This document shows positions 10,040 through 19,873 of a stretch of DNA of 64,000 bases, in pieces; within the stretch, counting starts at the first letter, position 1, and each line of letters begins with the position of its first letter. Source of the stretch: Jaapia argillacea MUCL 33604 (lineage: Eukaryota > Basidiomycota > Agaricomycetes > Jaapiales > Jaapiaceae); the NCBI GenBank assembly GCA_000697665.1, contig KL197741.1, positions 186,001 through 250,000 on the forward strand. The letters run 5' to 3'. The notes below the pieces were generated by a model. It did no database searches and was not told where the DNA came from. It saw only the letters and a program-made list of their open reading frames with translations. The position numbers were made by a program, and so were the translations under genes.

Positions 10040-12290
10040 GGTTGAAGCAACCCAACTTTATTCCCCAAACCGAAGCTCTCGCCCTCCCCTTCCTGACCCC
10101 GAGACCGCGTAGTTCAGCATCGGATTCTGATGTGATATGTGAGCCGACGCATAGATAACGGTGTGAAAGGAAGGATATGCGATGGTTTCGACGGAGAGGA
10201 ATGTGTTGGTGGGAACGGAAGGACACTAGAGAAGTCAGCCCATCTCCCCGACCATCGTGCCACTCATGAAGGACAATGGTTCAGATCAGGTCGTCGAAGA
10301 CCCCTGAAGAGTCTCTCATGGCACATCACCTCTTCGACTTGAGACACTTGTACCCGTGCCCTCCAAAGGGGCCGAAATCTCGGCGTCTCGCCTACTCTCC
10401 TTCCAGACCTCGTGACCGGTGCAGTGCCGAGATTGAATGGTGCCCCGATGTGAAGGTAGGGATCCTTCTTGGCCATGTTCGGCTCGAAACCCCATGATAT
10501 ATCTGAAACGAAAACGCTGATGTGTACTGGTTGAACAGAACGATAGGCGGTGGTGCGAGCTGAGGGATATCGGGTGCTACGTGAAGGAAGGGCGATGGCG
10601 TGGAGGGACGGGTACACACAAAGATCCGACCGAAGGGGATGGGGAGGTAGAAAAGGAAGGATATGCGGTCATGTGGAGGGAGAAATATGTGGTGGAAAGA
10701 ACAAAGCGATAGGCGGTGATATGACCAGTGAGATGTCCCGAGATGTGGACCGAGCAATATCACGAACAATAGGAGATACGACGGCTCGAACGTAGCAGTG
10801 TTGGGTCATGTAACTGGAGGGATGGCCATATTTTGGCCAGACGGGTACGAGGTGGCGTGAACGGAGGGGATATACGGCTAACAGCCCGTCACACCAGGCC
10901 CCCAGCCACTCCGAACAGCCGTGCCTACCGCATCATTGAAACGACCGACGCTCTGATAGCAGTTCTTTTCTTCCACTCGACTCTTCCTGTTCCGTTGAAA
11001 GGAACTCTCTCTCGTATCGTCTCCGAGGACGGCGCGTTCATCATGTTTTGATGATACATGAATGTATGCGGGCAAGGATGGCGGGATATGGGTGAGGTAA
11101 ACGGAAGGATAGCCAGTGATGTGTGTACTGCGCATGGGTAATGTATCGAGGAAGAAGTCGGCGGAGATATAAAACGAGGGGAAGTGAATCGACTTTGGGC
11201 GCGGGAGATCGAATCCGTACATGCGCTATGCGATAGAGAAGAGGATAGGCATGTGGTTTCGAGGGATATGGAACGAAATTGGACTACCAATCTGGGTGAA
11301 AATGTCGGTTCGATCGGTACGAAACTTGATCGATGGAAGGAAACGGACGTACGAGTTGACTTTTGAGTGATTAAGTGGATGTTATCCAGCACCCGACATC
11401 ATAAACACACCAATGACCCTGATCCGCCCTAGTTGCATGGTGTCGATACTCGCTTTGCCATGTCACGTAGCCTCGCGTTCAAAGAATGAAGATCACACTC
11501 AGCCCCAACCCACTTCGTCCATCCTTGTCTACCTCTCCGCACCGCATAGCACCCTCCCTGCATTTCGGAATCTCGTGACTGGAGCCCCATGAGAACTTGC
11601 ATGGTGAAACAAATGACGGGAGGTATGGGAAGTCGTGTCGATAGGTCGTGCAGATTTTCTGAGCCGACGTATTGGGGGAGGGTCCGAAGCGAGGTCGACT
11701 CCCGTCTGGCACTGGGAGAGAAGGTCTCCAAGATGACCAAACAAGTGAGAGCTTATTTAGGACCAAGGCTTGATGCTTCGGAGAGGTGCGAGAGTTATAT
11801 CTACAGGTCGATGCGAGACACGACATACCGATGCGTCAAACCCTGGCCCTGAAGCGAACCGCCGTCTCCAACTCCAACTGACCAATCATGAACAGCGTCT
11901 GGCGCCATCTGCTTAGAACTCGTAGGAGCTCCAGCCGATGCACATGGTTTCGTCGTTTGGTGGCGCAGTTGGTCGAGGCTCTCAGATGTTCGGTGCGGTG
12001 CTGATGACAAGGTCGGGTTGGAATGTGGGCGACAGAGGAGCTTGAAGGACGCTGTTGGGGCGTCGCCATGGATTGAAATCAGTTCGCTGGGGGGAGAGCA
12101 CGTCGAGCAAGCTGAAAACAGCTCGGAGAGGATGGAACAAAACGATCTTTGGACGACAAAGCGCCTCAGGAAAACATTACTTGTTGAAGACGGAGCTGGC
12201 AACACACAGACATCTCGACAATCGTGATCTGTGCAGCGATGTCGTATTGTTCATGTTTCGGTCTCCCCAATAGCACGGCCCTCCGGGTAA
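10040..12290 (+). repeat. R repeat, copy 1 (old, CpG-rich)
   Basis: This copy aligns by eye with the other R copies in the same order. The segment near 10100 (GAGACCGCGTAGTTCAG) matches 27595. The segment near 11800 (GATGCGAGACACGACATACC) matches 16325 and 29310. The segment 11970-12270 (score words GTGCTGATGACAAGG, AGACATCTCGACAATC) matches 16520-17330, 24300-24530, 29490-30340 and 62780-63490. It has no coding capacity I can support. The ends are approximate, and whether the downstream block (d) continues to 14000 is unclear. Confidence 0.6.
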
Positions 12291-14078
12291 CCTGGTCACT
12301 CTTGTCTTCACATTCTGCATACAAAATCTACGGTAAATCTTTAAAATGGTTGTAGAGCATGTCGAGCCGCAGAAGTGCGATCACCATCATGAGGCGGCGA
12401 AGGTGTCTATGTGGCAAGCGATGAGACTGATGAAGTCGGCTGGCAGTGGACGATGATGGGGACGGTGGGTGTCAGCGGCGCGCTGGTCTTCCGAGAACCT
12501 AAGGGTATAGGGGTCGGCTGTGTGAGGGCAGCAGATCGACCTCGCCGCTTGACGCGGTAACGAGTACATGCACAGCGGTCGCTAGTGACTTCGGGACGCG
12601 ACTGCGACGTTTGATGGGGAAATGCAGGTTGCGCTTGATTTATAGATCGATGACACGAAGGATGTCTGGGTCAATGATAGGAGGTGGAAAGAGATCAGGA
12701 GGAAGGCGGAGTGGTTGAAAGGGTGGGAGTGTGTAGGGCATGATGATGACGTTGGGAGTTTGGATTTTCTCGAGTGTTGCGCGACACTATGCACTATCGA
12801 CGGTCGCGGTGGGGGTCAAAGAGCCTCGTAAGGACCTCGCAGGAGCCGGAACAACGAACAGGGGGTTGAGTGATGGTTGTGGTTTTCTTAACGCCTCCAC
12901 CTGGCCTCTGGCACCGTAATACCTCTTACTGTTTCAAACGTTACCCTCCGACTCTACCTGAATCTTCAATATTCTCGTTTATCTTCCTACTTTGAACCCC
13001 AACCTTCCTGCTCCCACCGACCCTTCATAGCCGTCGCATCTGTGAGTCAGTCGCTTTGTTTGCTCGATTTAGAGACTCAACGCCCACCTTCAGCACAACA
13101 CCGTAACACAACTCCGTCGAGGAGATGCACTGGTAACATTTCGGTTCTGAGACTGAAAGGAATCACGCGTCGACTCCGGCTCGTTATTTTCAACACCCAA
13201 ACGACAATTCCCACCCAATGACTCCCACAATCCGACAGTTATCTCCACCATCCCAGGCGGTAGACCTCAGCACAACCCCACTGCAACTACGTTCAGAGAT
13301 GTCGTCGCTCTCATTCCCGTTCAGATTGTTTCCTTCACCAAGAAGGAACGAGGCCTTGTCTTGACCTTGGTGTGTTGCGTCGACCGGATCTGTAGGACGA
13401 TGGCGGTCCTTCGCTAAGTGGTGCCACTTCCTGTGGGAAGACATCGAATCTCGTGCTCGAATCCTTCTCATTAGGCTGGTTACTCCTTGGCTATCCTCTC
13501 AGACAACGGTTTGGGCTGGCTTCGTCTGGGCAGGATCTTGTCACATCTTTCTTTGGGTCCGGCTCAGTTGCCATATGTACCGCTTCAACGATGGATAAAG
13601 AATACGACCTGTCCGGAAACCCTCATGGCTGAACATCTGGGACGACGTCTTCGACCGACTATCGACCGACTATGTCAACGGGGGCCGGTATCAGGCACCA
13701 TAAATATAGTGTCAAGTCTCGGACAGACTGGTCTCCCAAGATAATATCCTTTCGACAAAAGGAAAGGACACCTGGATAACCGCTACAGCGACTTGCGGGG
13801 AAGTCTCTCGAAAGCCGACTTGGACCGACTTTGTCCTCAGTCAGACACCGGTGACCCTGGGTTCTGTAACGTATTGTTTGGACCACAGTCTTTGAGTCAC
13901 GAACTAACGATAAAAACACTTCTGACAGGTTGATGTTTCCTGTGGCCTGGCACGGAATCCTTGGAAGCTCGGGATGTCGCCATCATATTCCTGGTATTAG
14001 CACTCATCTTCGACCGCGTCAACCCCCAGCCCCGTGCGATATTTACGCGATCCGTAGATAATATTAACATGCGGCACG
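12291..14078. other. Region without recognisable gene
   Basis: About 1.8 kb with normal CpG content. No ORF shows a domain, and no intron-exon pattern holds together. A few short words echo the d block of R, but I could not align it convincingly. Confidence 0.4.
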
Positions 14079-14360
14079 CCCCCCCCCCAAATCCCGGATG
14101 AAAATATCGTGAAGAATACAATTGGAGTCCTCCGTTTGTTCAAGTCGCAGTGGAAGCGAGTAGAGTCTGTGTGCCCCCCCAAATCCCCGATGAAAACATC
14201 ACGGAAGAATACAATTCAATTGGAGTCTTCCATTTGTTCAATTCGCAGTGGAAGCGAGTAGAGTCCGTGTGCCCCCCCCAAATCCCGATAAAAATATCAT
14301 GGAAGAATACAATTGGAGTCTTCCATTTGTTCAAGTCGTAGTGGAAGCGAGTAGAGTCCC
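14079..14360. repeat. Minisatellite, three units of about 93 bp
   Basis: Three head-to-tail units start at about 14079, 14174 and 14272. Each opens with a run of 7-10 C followed by AAATCCC and ends with GTGGAAGCGAGTAGAGTC. Units differ by scattered substitutions and a 5-bp insertion in unit 2. The array stops at the core promoter of the next gene. It is not a CRISPR array, because the whole unit is repeated and there are no unique spacers. Confidence 0.9.
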
Positions 14361-14362
14361 TG

Positions 14363-14370
14363 TATAAGTA
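14363..14370 (+). promoter_or_regulatory. TATA-like element of the 14450 gene
   Basis: TATAAGTA lies 80 bp before the ATG at 14450, right after the last minisatellite unit. Spacing fits a fungal TATA box with a short leader. This is inferred from position only. Confidence 0.45.
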
Positions 14371-14449
14371 TGAGCGAGATTTGGGGTGTCCCTATCATCC
14401 CATCCAACAGCATCAGCTCAGATCCCTCACTCTCCATATCATTTCACTC

Positions 14450-15587
14450 ATGGCCTCTCAAACTTCACAGATAGACACCACTCGGTATGCCGCCGTCCAA
14501 AGACTGCCCTGCCATCTCTGATCTGTTAACCTTAGTACTCTCGAGATTCTTGGCAAGATAGAATCACTTGGTGGATCTGCTGGGTACCAGAAGGATCCTG
14601 CGGCTTTCGCAAGTCTGGTGGCAGTTGAGTGAAACTTCCCGAATATCTGAATGTACATCCTCAGACGCTTACCGTGAAATTTGGCTACGTTAGGAGGTAG
14701 ATCCTCTCAATGCCCAGTACGCCTTCCCGATCCTATCCCGTCGAGTTGGCACTCATCGAGCGTTTAGATCCCTCGAGAAAGCGATTGGTGATATCGAGAA
14801 AGATGCCGCCGCCCTCCCACCAATCGTGCGTTCTCTCCAATCGCCTTTCCATCTTCATATCTGACCATCAGTCCCTAGGACGGCAAAAACGATTGTAAGC
14901 TGCTCCCCATCGTCCGGAGATGTCACATGATGTCACGATAAATGTAGCATCCGTCGAATTGGCCAAAGAAGAAATTATCAAGATGGAAGAGCTCGAAAAG
15001 AAGGTGAAGTCGACCCACTGGCTGATGCTTCCCGTTCCTAATAACTTTCATTATTAGGATCCCGAAGCTGCTCAAGGCGAAAGGTCGGTTCAGTCATGAT
15101 CCTCTACCGAAATTTGGGCTGAAACTCAAAGTTCTGCAGAGTCCTCCAAGTGCTTAAAGGAGTTGAGATACTCGGAGGATCCGCTGGATTCCAAGAGTAC
15201 ATTTCAAACTCTGTCTCCCCGGACACCGTTCTTGCCGCGTCTGCTCCCGTACAGGCCAGCTCCAATGACGAGTGGAGCACCTGTTTCGCGTCTGGATTAA
15301 TTGCTGCGGGGGTCATTGCGACTTCATTAAACATACGGGCCGATGGCCACGAGGGCTCAGGTTTTGCTTGGGGTTTAGGTATTGGTGTTGGGGGTTTTGC
15401 TGGCGCCTTTCACCATGCCCCATGGCACGTTTTGAAATCCGGTACCAACAAATTTTCTATCGAGGCTGCGGCTTTCCAGGCGGCGGTGCATTTTACCCTC
15501 AATGGAGAGAGTGTTGGCACACTTGTGAGTGCCAATCTGGGCGTATTGGCAACAGCCGGGTTCGAGGGTAATATTGACTGGAAGTGA
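14450..15587 (+). CDS. Hypothetical 266-residue protein with an internal repeat
   Basis: Seven exons give one open frame: 14450-14484, 14536-14623, 14694-14825, 14879-14894 (a 16-nt micro-exon), 14948-15003, 15058-15083 and 15140-15587. Introns are 51-70 bp. The short motif LGGSAGYQ near residue 24 recurs as LGGSAGFQ at the start of the last exon. The first copy is followed by a helical, acidic middle (SVELAKEEIIKMEELEKK). The last 100 residues are rich in G, A and aromatic residues and alternate like a beta-barrel (GFAWGLGIGVGGFAGAF, then FQAAVHFTLNGESVGT). The barrel-like end weakly recalls the compact VapA-type fold, but I cannot confirm this. No signal peptide or membrane segment is clear. 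Exon calls at 14693 and 14878 were chosen to keep the frame. Confidence 0.7.
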
Positions 15588-15959
15588 GTTCGCTCAACGA
15601 TTCTCTGTTTCTATTCTCCTTACTCTTCGTTAGGTGAGATGCCAGCATACCCCTCACGTTTCCTCCTGATACGCTTTCATTTCGGAGCTTTGTTTGTACG
15701 ATTTTGGTTTGGTATTGATAGTGATCACAATGCGAGTAAATGCGAACATCGAGAATTATAAACTGTATATGCTGGTGGGCGACCGGGATGAGCCGCCATT
15801 GGAGGCGCCGCAAGTACTTCGAGTGTCTGTCTTCACAACCGTGATCCCCCAGGAGTTCAGGGAATAATTTTCCCAAAAATCACTTTCAGAGAAGGACTAA
15901 CGGTGGGCGAAAACATCGGAGGCCACTGAGGAAGGCGTTCAACAAAGGGGACTTTAAAC
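15588..15959. other. 3' flank of the 14450 gene
   Basis: About 370 bp with no ORF or motif of note. Probably the 3' UTR and intergenic DNA. Confidence 0.4.
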
Positions 15960-17390
15960 CTGGAAGTATGATAGAGTGTACCTGCGTTCCGCGATTGGAA
16001 ACAGGACACGTATATTGAATTTGGCGCCGGAGGGTGATACTTGCACTACGATTGGAGAGAAATTTTCAGTTAGATAGGTATGTGATATGATGGACAGCGA
16101 GAGGAGGGTACTTACGAGTGGATTGTTGAGATCTTGATGACAGCGTGTATTAAGATGGTTCGAAGAGAGGGGGAGTCGATTCTAGGCTCGTGACTTTGCG
16201 AACGAGATTCAATCACCTCCGACGGGAAGTTGGTTGAGTTGGGCAACAATCTTGGATATGAGGAGCTTGAGGTTAGGGCTGAGACACGGGGCTTTCGGGT
16301 CTGTATGAGGGTTATATACACAGATTAATGCGAGACACGATATACTGAGACAATGTCTAAACTCATCAAAACCATCTACCATCGTCTCCAATTCGCAAGA
16401 ACCAACCCCGGAACGGCGTCATTTCGCTGCCTGATACCTGTGACTCGTGGGCTTTCGCGGGTAGGCTTCGTCATATGGAGGTGACAGGATAGTCGACACT
16501 GTTAGATGGTCGGTGCAGCGCTGATAATGAGGTTGGGTTGGTTAGCGTGGAGGAAACGGTTTCTTGCGGAGGGAGGACGTCGAAAAAGCTGAGCACAGAT
16601 GACTGTGCGACAACGCCTGTCCGGGTACGCAATTGGAAAGCGTACTTGAACTACGTGGTCGGCTGAAATTGTTAACTCAATTGGTACGAATCTGATTGAT
16701 AGAGTAGGGAGAGGGACGTACGAGTGAATTTCCGACGTTCCTCGCCCAAAATCGTCGACCCAATACCAGGCTCCCATGGTACTTGTGTCGAACGATCGTG
16801 GGGATTGAGACGATATACGGTTGGGGCGGATCTAGCAAAGCAGCCCTTCAGACCGATAAGCATGCTTTGGGGATGATGTAAGTTAGGGCGGGGTCGACAG
16901 GGAAATGCGAGATAAGCCATACCGGTACATGCAAGTTCCACAATTCTCCGAACCATCAGGTAATCGCTGTCTCTCATTGCAAGGGTCCAATCACCGACGG
17001 CCTTGCTGCGACGAGCTCTCCGAAAGTGGTTGGTATCCTGGCCGTTTATTGGTTCATCCTATGGGGGGGGAAGGAGTTTGAATATGTCGTATAGTCGGTG
17101 CAGAGCTGGTGAAGACGTTGGCTCGGTCGATCGACAACAGAGCGTGGAGAGTGCTTCGTTGAGGAGTAGGGCATCGAATGAGCCAATCATAACAGAGACT
17201 TTGCATCAGAAAGATGATGGGGAAACAACGCCAGTCCTCCGACCTCCGAGTGTCGCAAACCGAAAACACAAGACAGAGGAAGCAACACAGATACATCTCG
17301 ACAATGCCAAGTTGATCCGTGACGCAATGTCGCAGTGTCCACTGTGTTCTCATCTCTGTCAATTCCAAGAGGACCCCTGATAATTGCGGT
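15960..17390 (+). repeat. R repeat, copy 2 (end of block b and block c)
   Basis: It starts near TGCGTTCCGCGATTGGAAAC and runs parallel to 28700-30380: GGCGCCGGAGGGTGATACTT, then GGTATGTGATATGATGGACA, the CCATCTACCATCGTCTCC word, GGATGATGTAAGTTAGGGC, and finally GATGGGGAAACAACGCC and ACATCTCGACAATGCC. It still keeps many CpGs (for example CCGCGATTGG), so it has decayed less than the copy at 43560. No gene is visible in it. Confidence 0.75.
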
Positions 17391-17650
17391 TAATGTCAGT
17401 CTGGGATTTTTTGGCCCCTGTCCGGACGTCGCCCGGCCCTAGGAGTGGCGATGTTGTCGGGATTTTGGACTGTGATGCGACTTGATTCGAAATTTGTCCG
17501 GACGACGAAGACTGACATCTAAAAATCGCAAAAAAAACCCGTTTATTCTGAAAATTTGCGTCCGACCCTCCAGGAGCAGCAGGAAGCCACCCACGTACAA
17601 TGTACTATATATAAAAAATAAATATACAACAATTAACCACAGAGCTGAAG

Positions 17651-18466
17651 TCACCCTCCGCTCTCAGTTCCGCTCTCCTCCTCCCCCCCTGCTTGGGCGG
17701 CGGCAACGAGGTCTGTTTTCTTCGGACGGGAAGTGAGGGATTTGATTGCGGCCTGAATTTCGGATAGGCCAGCTTCGAGAAGCTTCAACCGAGCATAATC
17801 TTGCTGTGATAGTTGGATTGATTGCGCGACCCGATGTGGCATTGTATCCAGAGCACACAGGAATAGGGTTGACGGGAGCAATGCGAACTTGCATGCCCGC
17901 ATGTTGCGGAGAGCCTGTGGAATCTCTCGGAATGTTCGCCCATTGGCCTTTTCAAAAGTCTGGACGGCGAGATAAGAGACGGCGGTGATCATTGAGGCGT
18001 CGGATACCCAGCAGTGCTTCCCGTTTTTGCCACCAGATTTAGAGTAGATACCGAGGACTAAAGACATAAGGGTGTCAGGTAAACGTGATGAGTGAATTAT
18101 AAGATATTGACTTCACCTTTGCAAACCACCAAAGCCTGACCAACAATCGCGAAGCCGTACGTTGAACGCGATTTCGGGTCATTGTTTGACGGAAGGAGAG
18201 AAAAGACGTGGGTGATTCGAGCAGTCCCTAGGTCGTCGGGGCAGGGGGCATTCGCCTTTTCGAAGGCTGCTTGCCGACGGGTTAACAACTTCGAAGATAT
18301 CAGCAACGAGGTTGAGACCTGGAAAAAAAGAGTACTCACTTTTTTTGCGTTCGCGGTTGCAACCTTCTCAGCGTTCGCAGCATTCCCCGTCTTTGCATCA
18401 AGATCCTCGCTGCTGACCTGTGCTTGGCTTCTTCCTGCTGCGGGGTCATCAGCAAATTAGGACATT
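17651..18466 (-). pseudogene. Hypothetical gene, 5' truncated
   Basis: Two exons on the minus strand: 18117 to about 18466 and 17651-18057, joined by a 59-bp intron (18058-18116). The product begins within ADDPAAGRSQAQVSSEDL, then has FEKANAPCPDDLGTARITHV and YGFAIVGQALVVCKVLGIYS, and ends in a helical, charged tail with EEESGTESGG before the stop. I recognise no domain. A TAA closes the frame just upstream at about 18467, at the edge of a hairpin repeat. The true 5' exons are therefore missing or lie beyond an insertion. CpG content is high, so the surviving part is not strongly decayed. Confidence 0.5.
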
Positions 18467-18552
18467 CCTGAGGCCCTGAGGGAGCCTGAGGGCCCTGACA
18501 GAAAGTCATCAGGACCTTCAGGAGCCTCAGGGCTTCTCAGGGCTCAGGAATT
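18464..18552. repeat. Imperfect hairpin made of CCTGAGG-type words
   Basis: The left arm starts ATTCCTGAGGCCCTGAGG and the right arm ends CTCAGGAATT. The arms are complementary over about 35-40 bp with small bulges, and the loop is near CAGAAAGTCA. It could be a short hairpin MITE or the tail of the adjacent tRNA-like element. No target duplication was found. Confidence 0.65.
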
Positions 18553-18608
18553 GTTGCAACAGAGACAGTATTTGAGTGTAATGCAATTGTTTTCTATTTT
18601 TCAAAAAT

Positions 18609-18678
18609 GTCAAGAAGGGGAATTGAACCCACATCATGCCATGCACACTCAACTCATTCACCACTTGGCTACCAAACA
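18609..18678 (-). repeat. tRNA-derived sequence (SINE head or tRNA pseudogene)
   Basis: On the minus strand there is an A box, TAGCCAAGTGG (18671-18661), and, 31 nt on, a perfect B box, GGTTCAATTCC (18629-18619). This is the internal promoter of RNA polymerase III and has tRNA spacing. The expected acceptor stem does not pair, so it is not a working tRNA. A non-tRNA tail leads towards the hairpin at 18464-18552, which fits a SINE running leftwards. Confidence 0.6.
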
Positions 18679-18799
18679 ACATATCTCTTACACAAGTATA
18701 TCAACCATATTGGGCCTACAATGACCATTGACACAATTATCTCAAGTCCACTGCATGATACAGAGTTGCCTAGTTGTCTGGTTGCCTGAGGTTGCCTTC

Positions 18800-18960
18800 T
18801 TCACCTCCAGGGCAAGTTTATACTTCTTCTTATATCTTCATTTTTCAAAGCCCTATTGTTCTCTTAGTATATAAGGATACCTAGTTACTATGTATTCAGT
18901 ACCTTGTCCACTTAAACAATACAGTGCTGTATGGCTTGTCTGTCAACTAGCCATGGATAT
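18800..18960 (+). repeat. LTR remnant related to the E1 LTR
   Basis: The words AGTATATAAGGATACC, CCTTGTCCACTTAAACAATA and CAGTGCTGT follow the E1 LTR core promoter (TATATAAGG, then CTTGTCCACTTGAATAATA, then CAGCTCT) in order and spacing. Both ends are lost. Confidence 0.6.
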
Positions 18961-19102
18961 GGTAAAGAAGAGCAAGAGCAAGGAAGTACAGAAGTCAAGG
19001 AGAGCAGACTTGGTGAGGATGAGCATATACACATGCATGTAACTCAGCCATGGCTTGGCAAGGTTGAGGTACGCATGCAACAGGTTATCACTTAGCAAGT
19101 CA

Positions 19103-19232
19103 TTGGCAAGTATGCACATGCATGTGGACATCAGAATCTCAGTGACTCATCATAACCTTGGCAACTTATCAAAACCTTAGCAAGTATGCACATGTGTGGC
19201 AGACACCGGAACCTCAGCAATTCATCATAACC
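19103..19232. repeat. Diverged tandem duplication, 74-bp period
   Basis: Unit 1 starts TTGGCAAGTATGCACATG at 19103, and unit 2 starts TTAGCAAGTATGCACATG at 19177. Both end in TCATCATAACC. Differences are mostly transitions. Confidence 0.6.
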
Positions 19233-19542
19233 TCCCTCACATTTCATCCTAACATCTTGACGATTCAGCAACCTTCTATTAAGAACATTGTACACACTCT
19301 AGACCTTGCTGAAGAACCTGCATGCCACACCCCTTTGGACTTCCCTCACAAGCATCCCAATCCCTTGTTTGCCATATCTTCTGTGATGAGCTCCTGTTAC
19401 TGATCTCCATTATTGCTCAACAATACCATGCTCTCCTGACTTGCCAACCTACCATTACCCCATCACTGTGTCTAGACTTATGTTTCTACTATCAATGTTT
19501 ATCTTCTCGTATGTTTCCGCTCTCTCTTTGACTTCCCTCCAA

Positions 19543-19873
19543 GGATAATGCCATTTAGAAACCCCCTTCTGAAAGTCTTGTTTAGAAACTGGGATTCACA
19601 AACTCAGTGTCACTACAACTTTCTTTCCTGGTGTGACCACTGAATTTGAAATGATGGCTGCTTGCATCGGCGTCTGTAAGCTATGACCTCCCACCATAAC
19701 TGGCCACATGGTTTCAGAGAGACAGGTAACAGCAATGAGCCTGACCCACTTTCCAGCCTGTAACTCGGGATACAGAAAACCCTGCTCACTTTCGTTAAGC
19801 TGGGGGGTTTCAGGGAAATTGCCTTATTTGGGAGGGTTCTTGGCAGAAAGGGGGTTTCTCAATAGCATTATCC
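19543..19873. mobile_element. MITE-like element with TIRs of about 26 bp
   Basis: The left end is GGATAATGCCATTTAGAAAC followed by CCCCCTT. The right end, reverse-complemented, is GGATAATGCTATTGAGAAAC followed by CCCCCTT. The 331-bp interior has no ORF. The flanks (CCCTCCAA and TCCCTCAG) do not give an unambiguous target duplication, so the family is not assigned. Confidence 0.6.

Noticed and set aside
14079-14360. CRISPR array
   Set aside because: Whole 93-bp units repeat without unique spacers, and the genome is eukaryotic.
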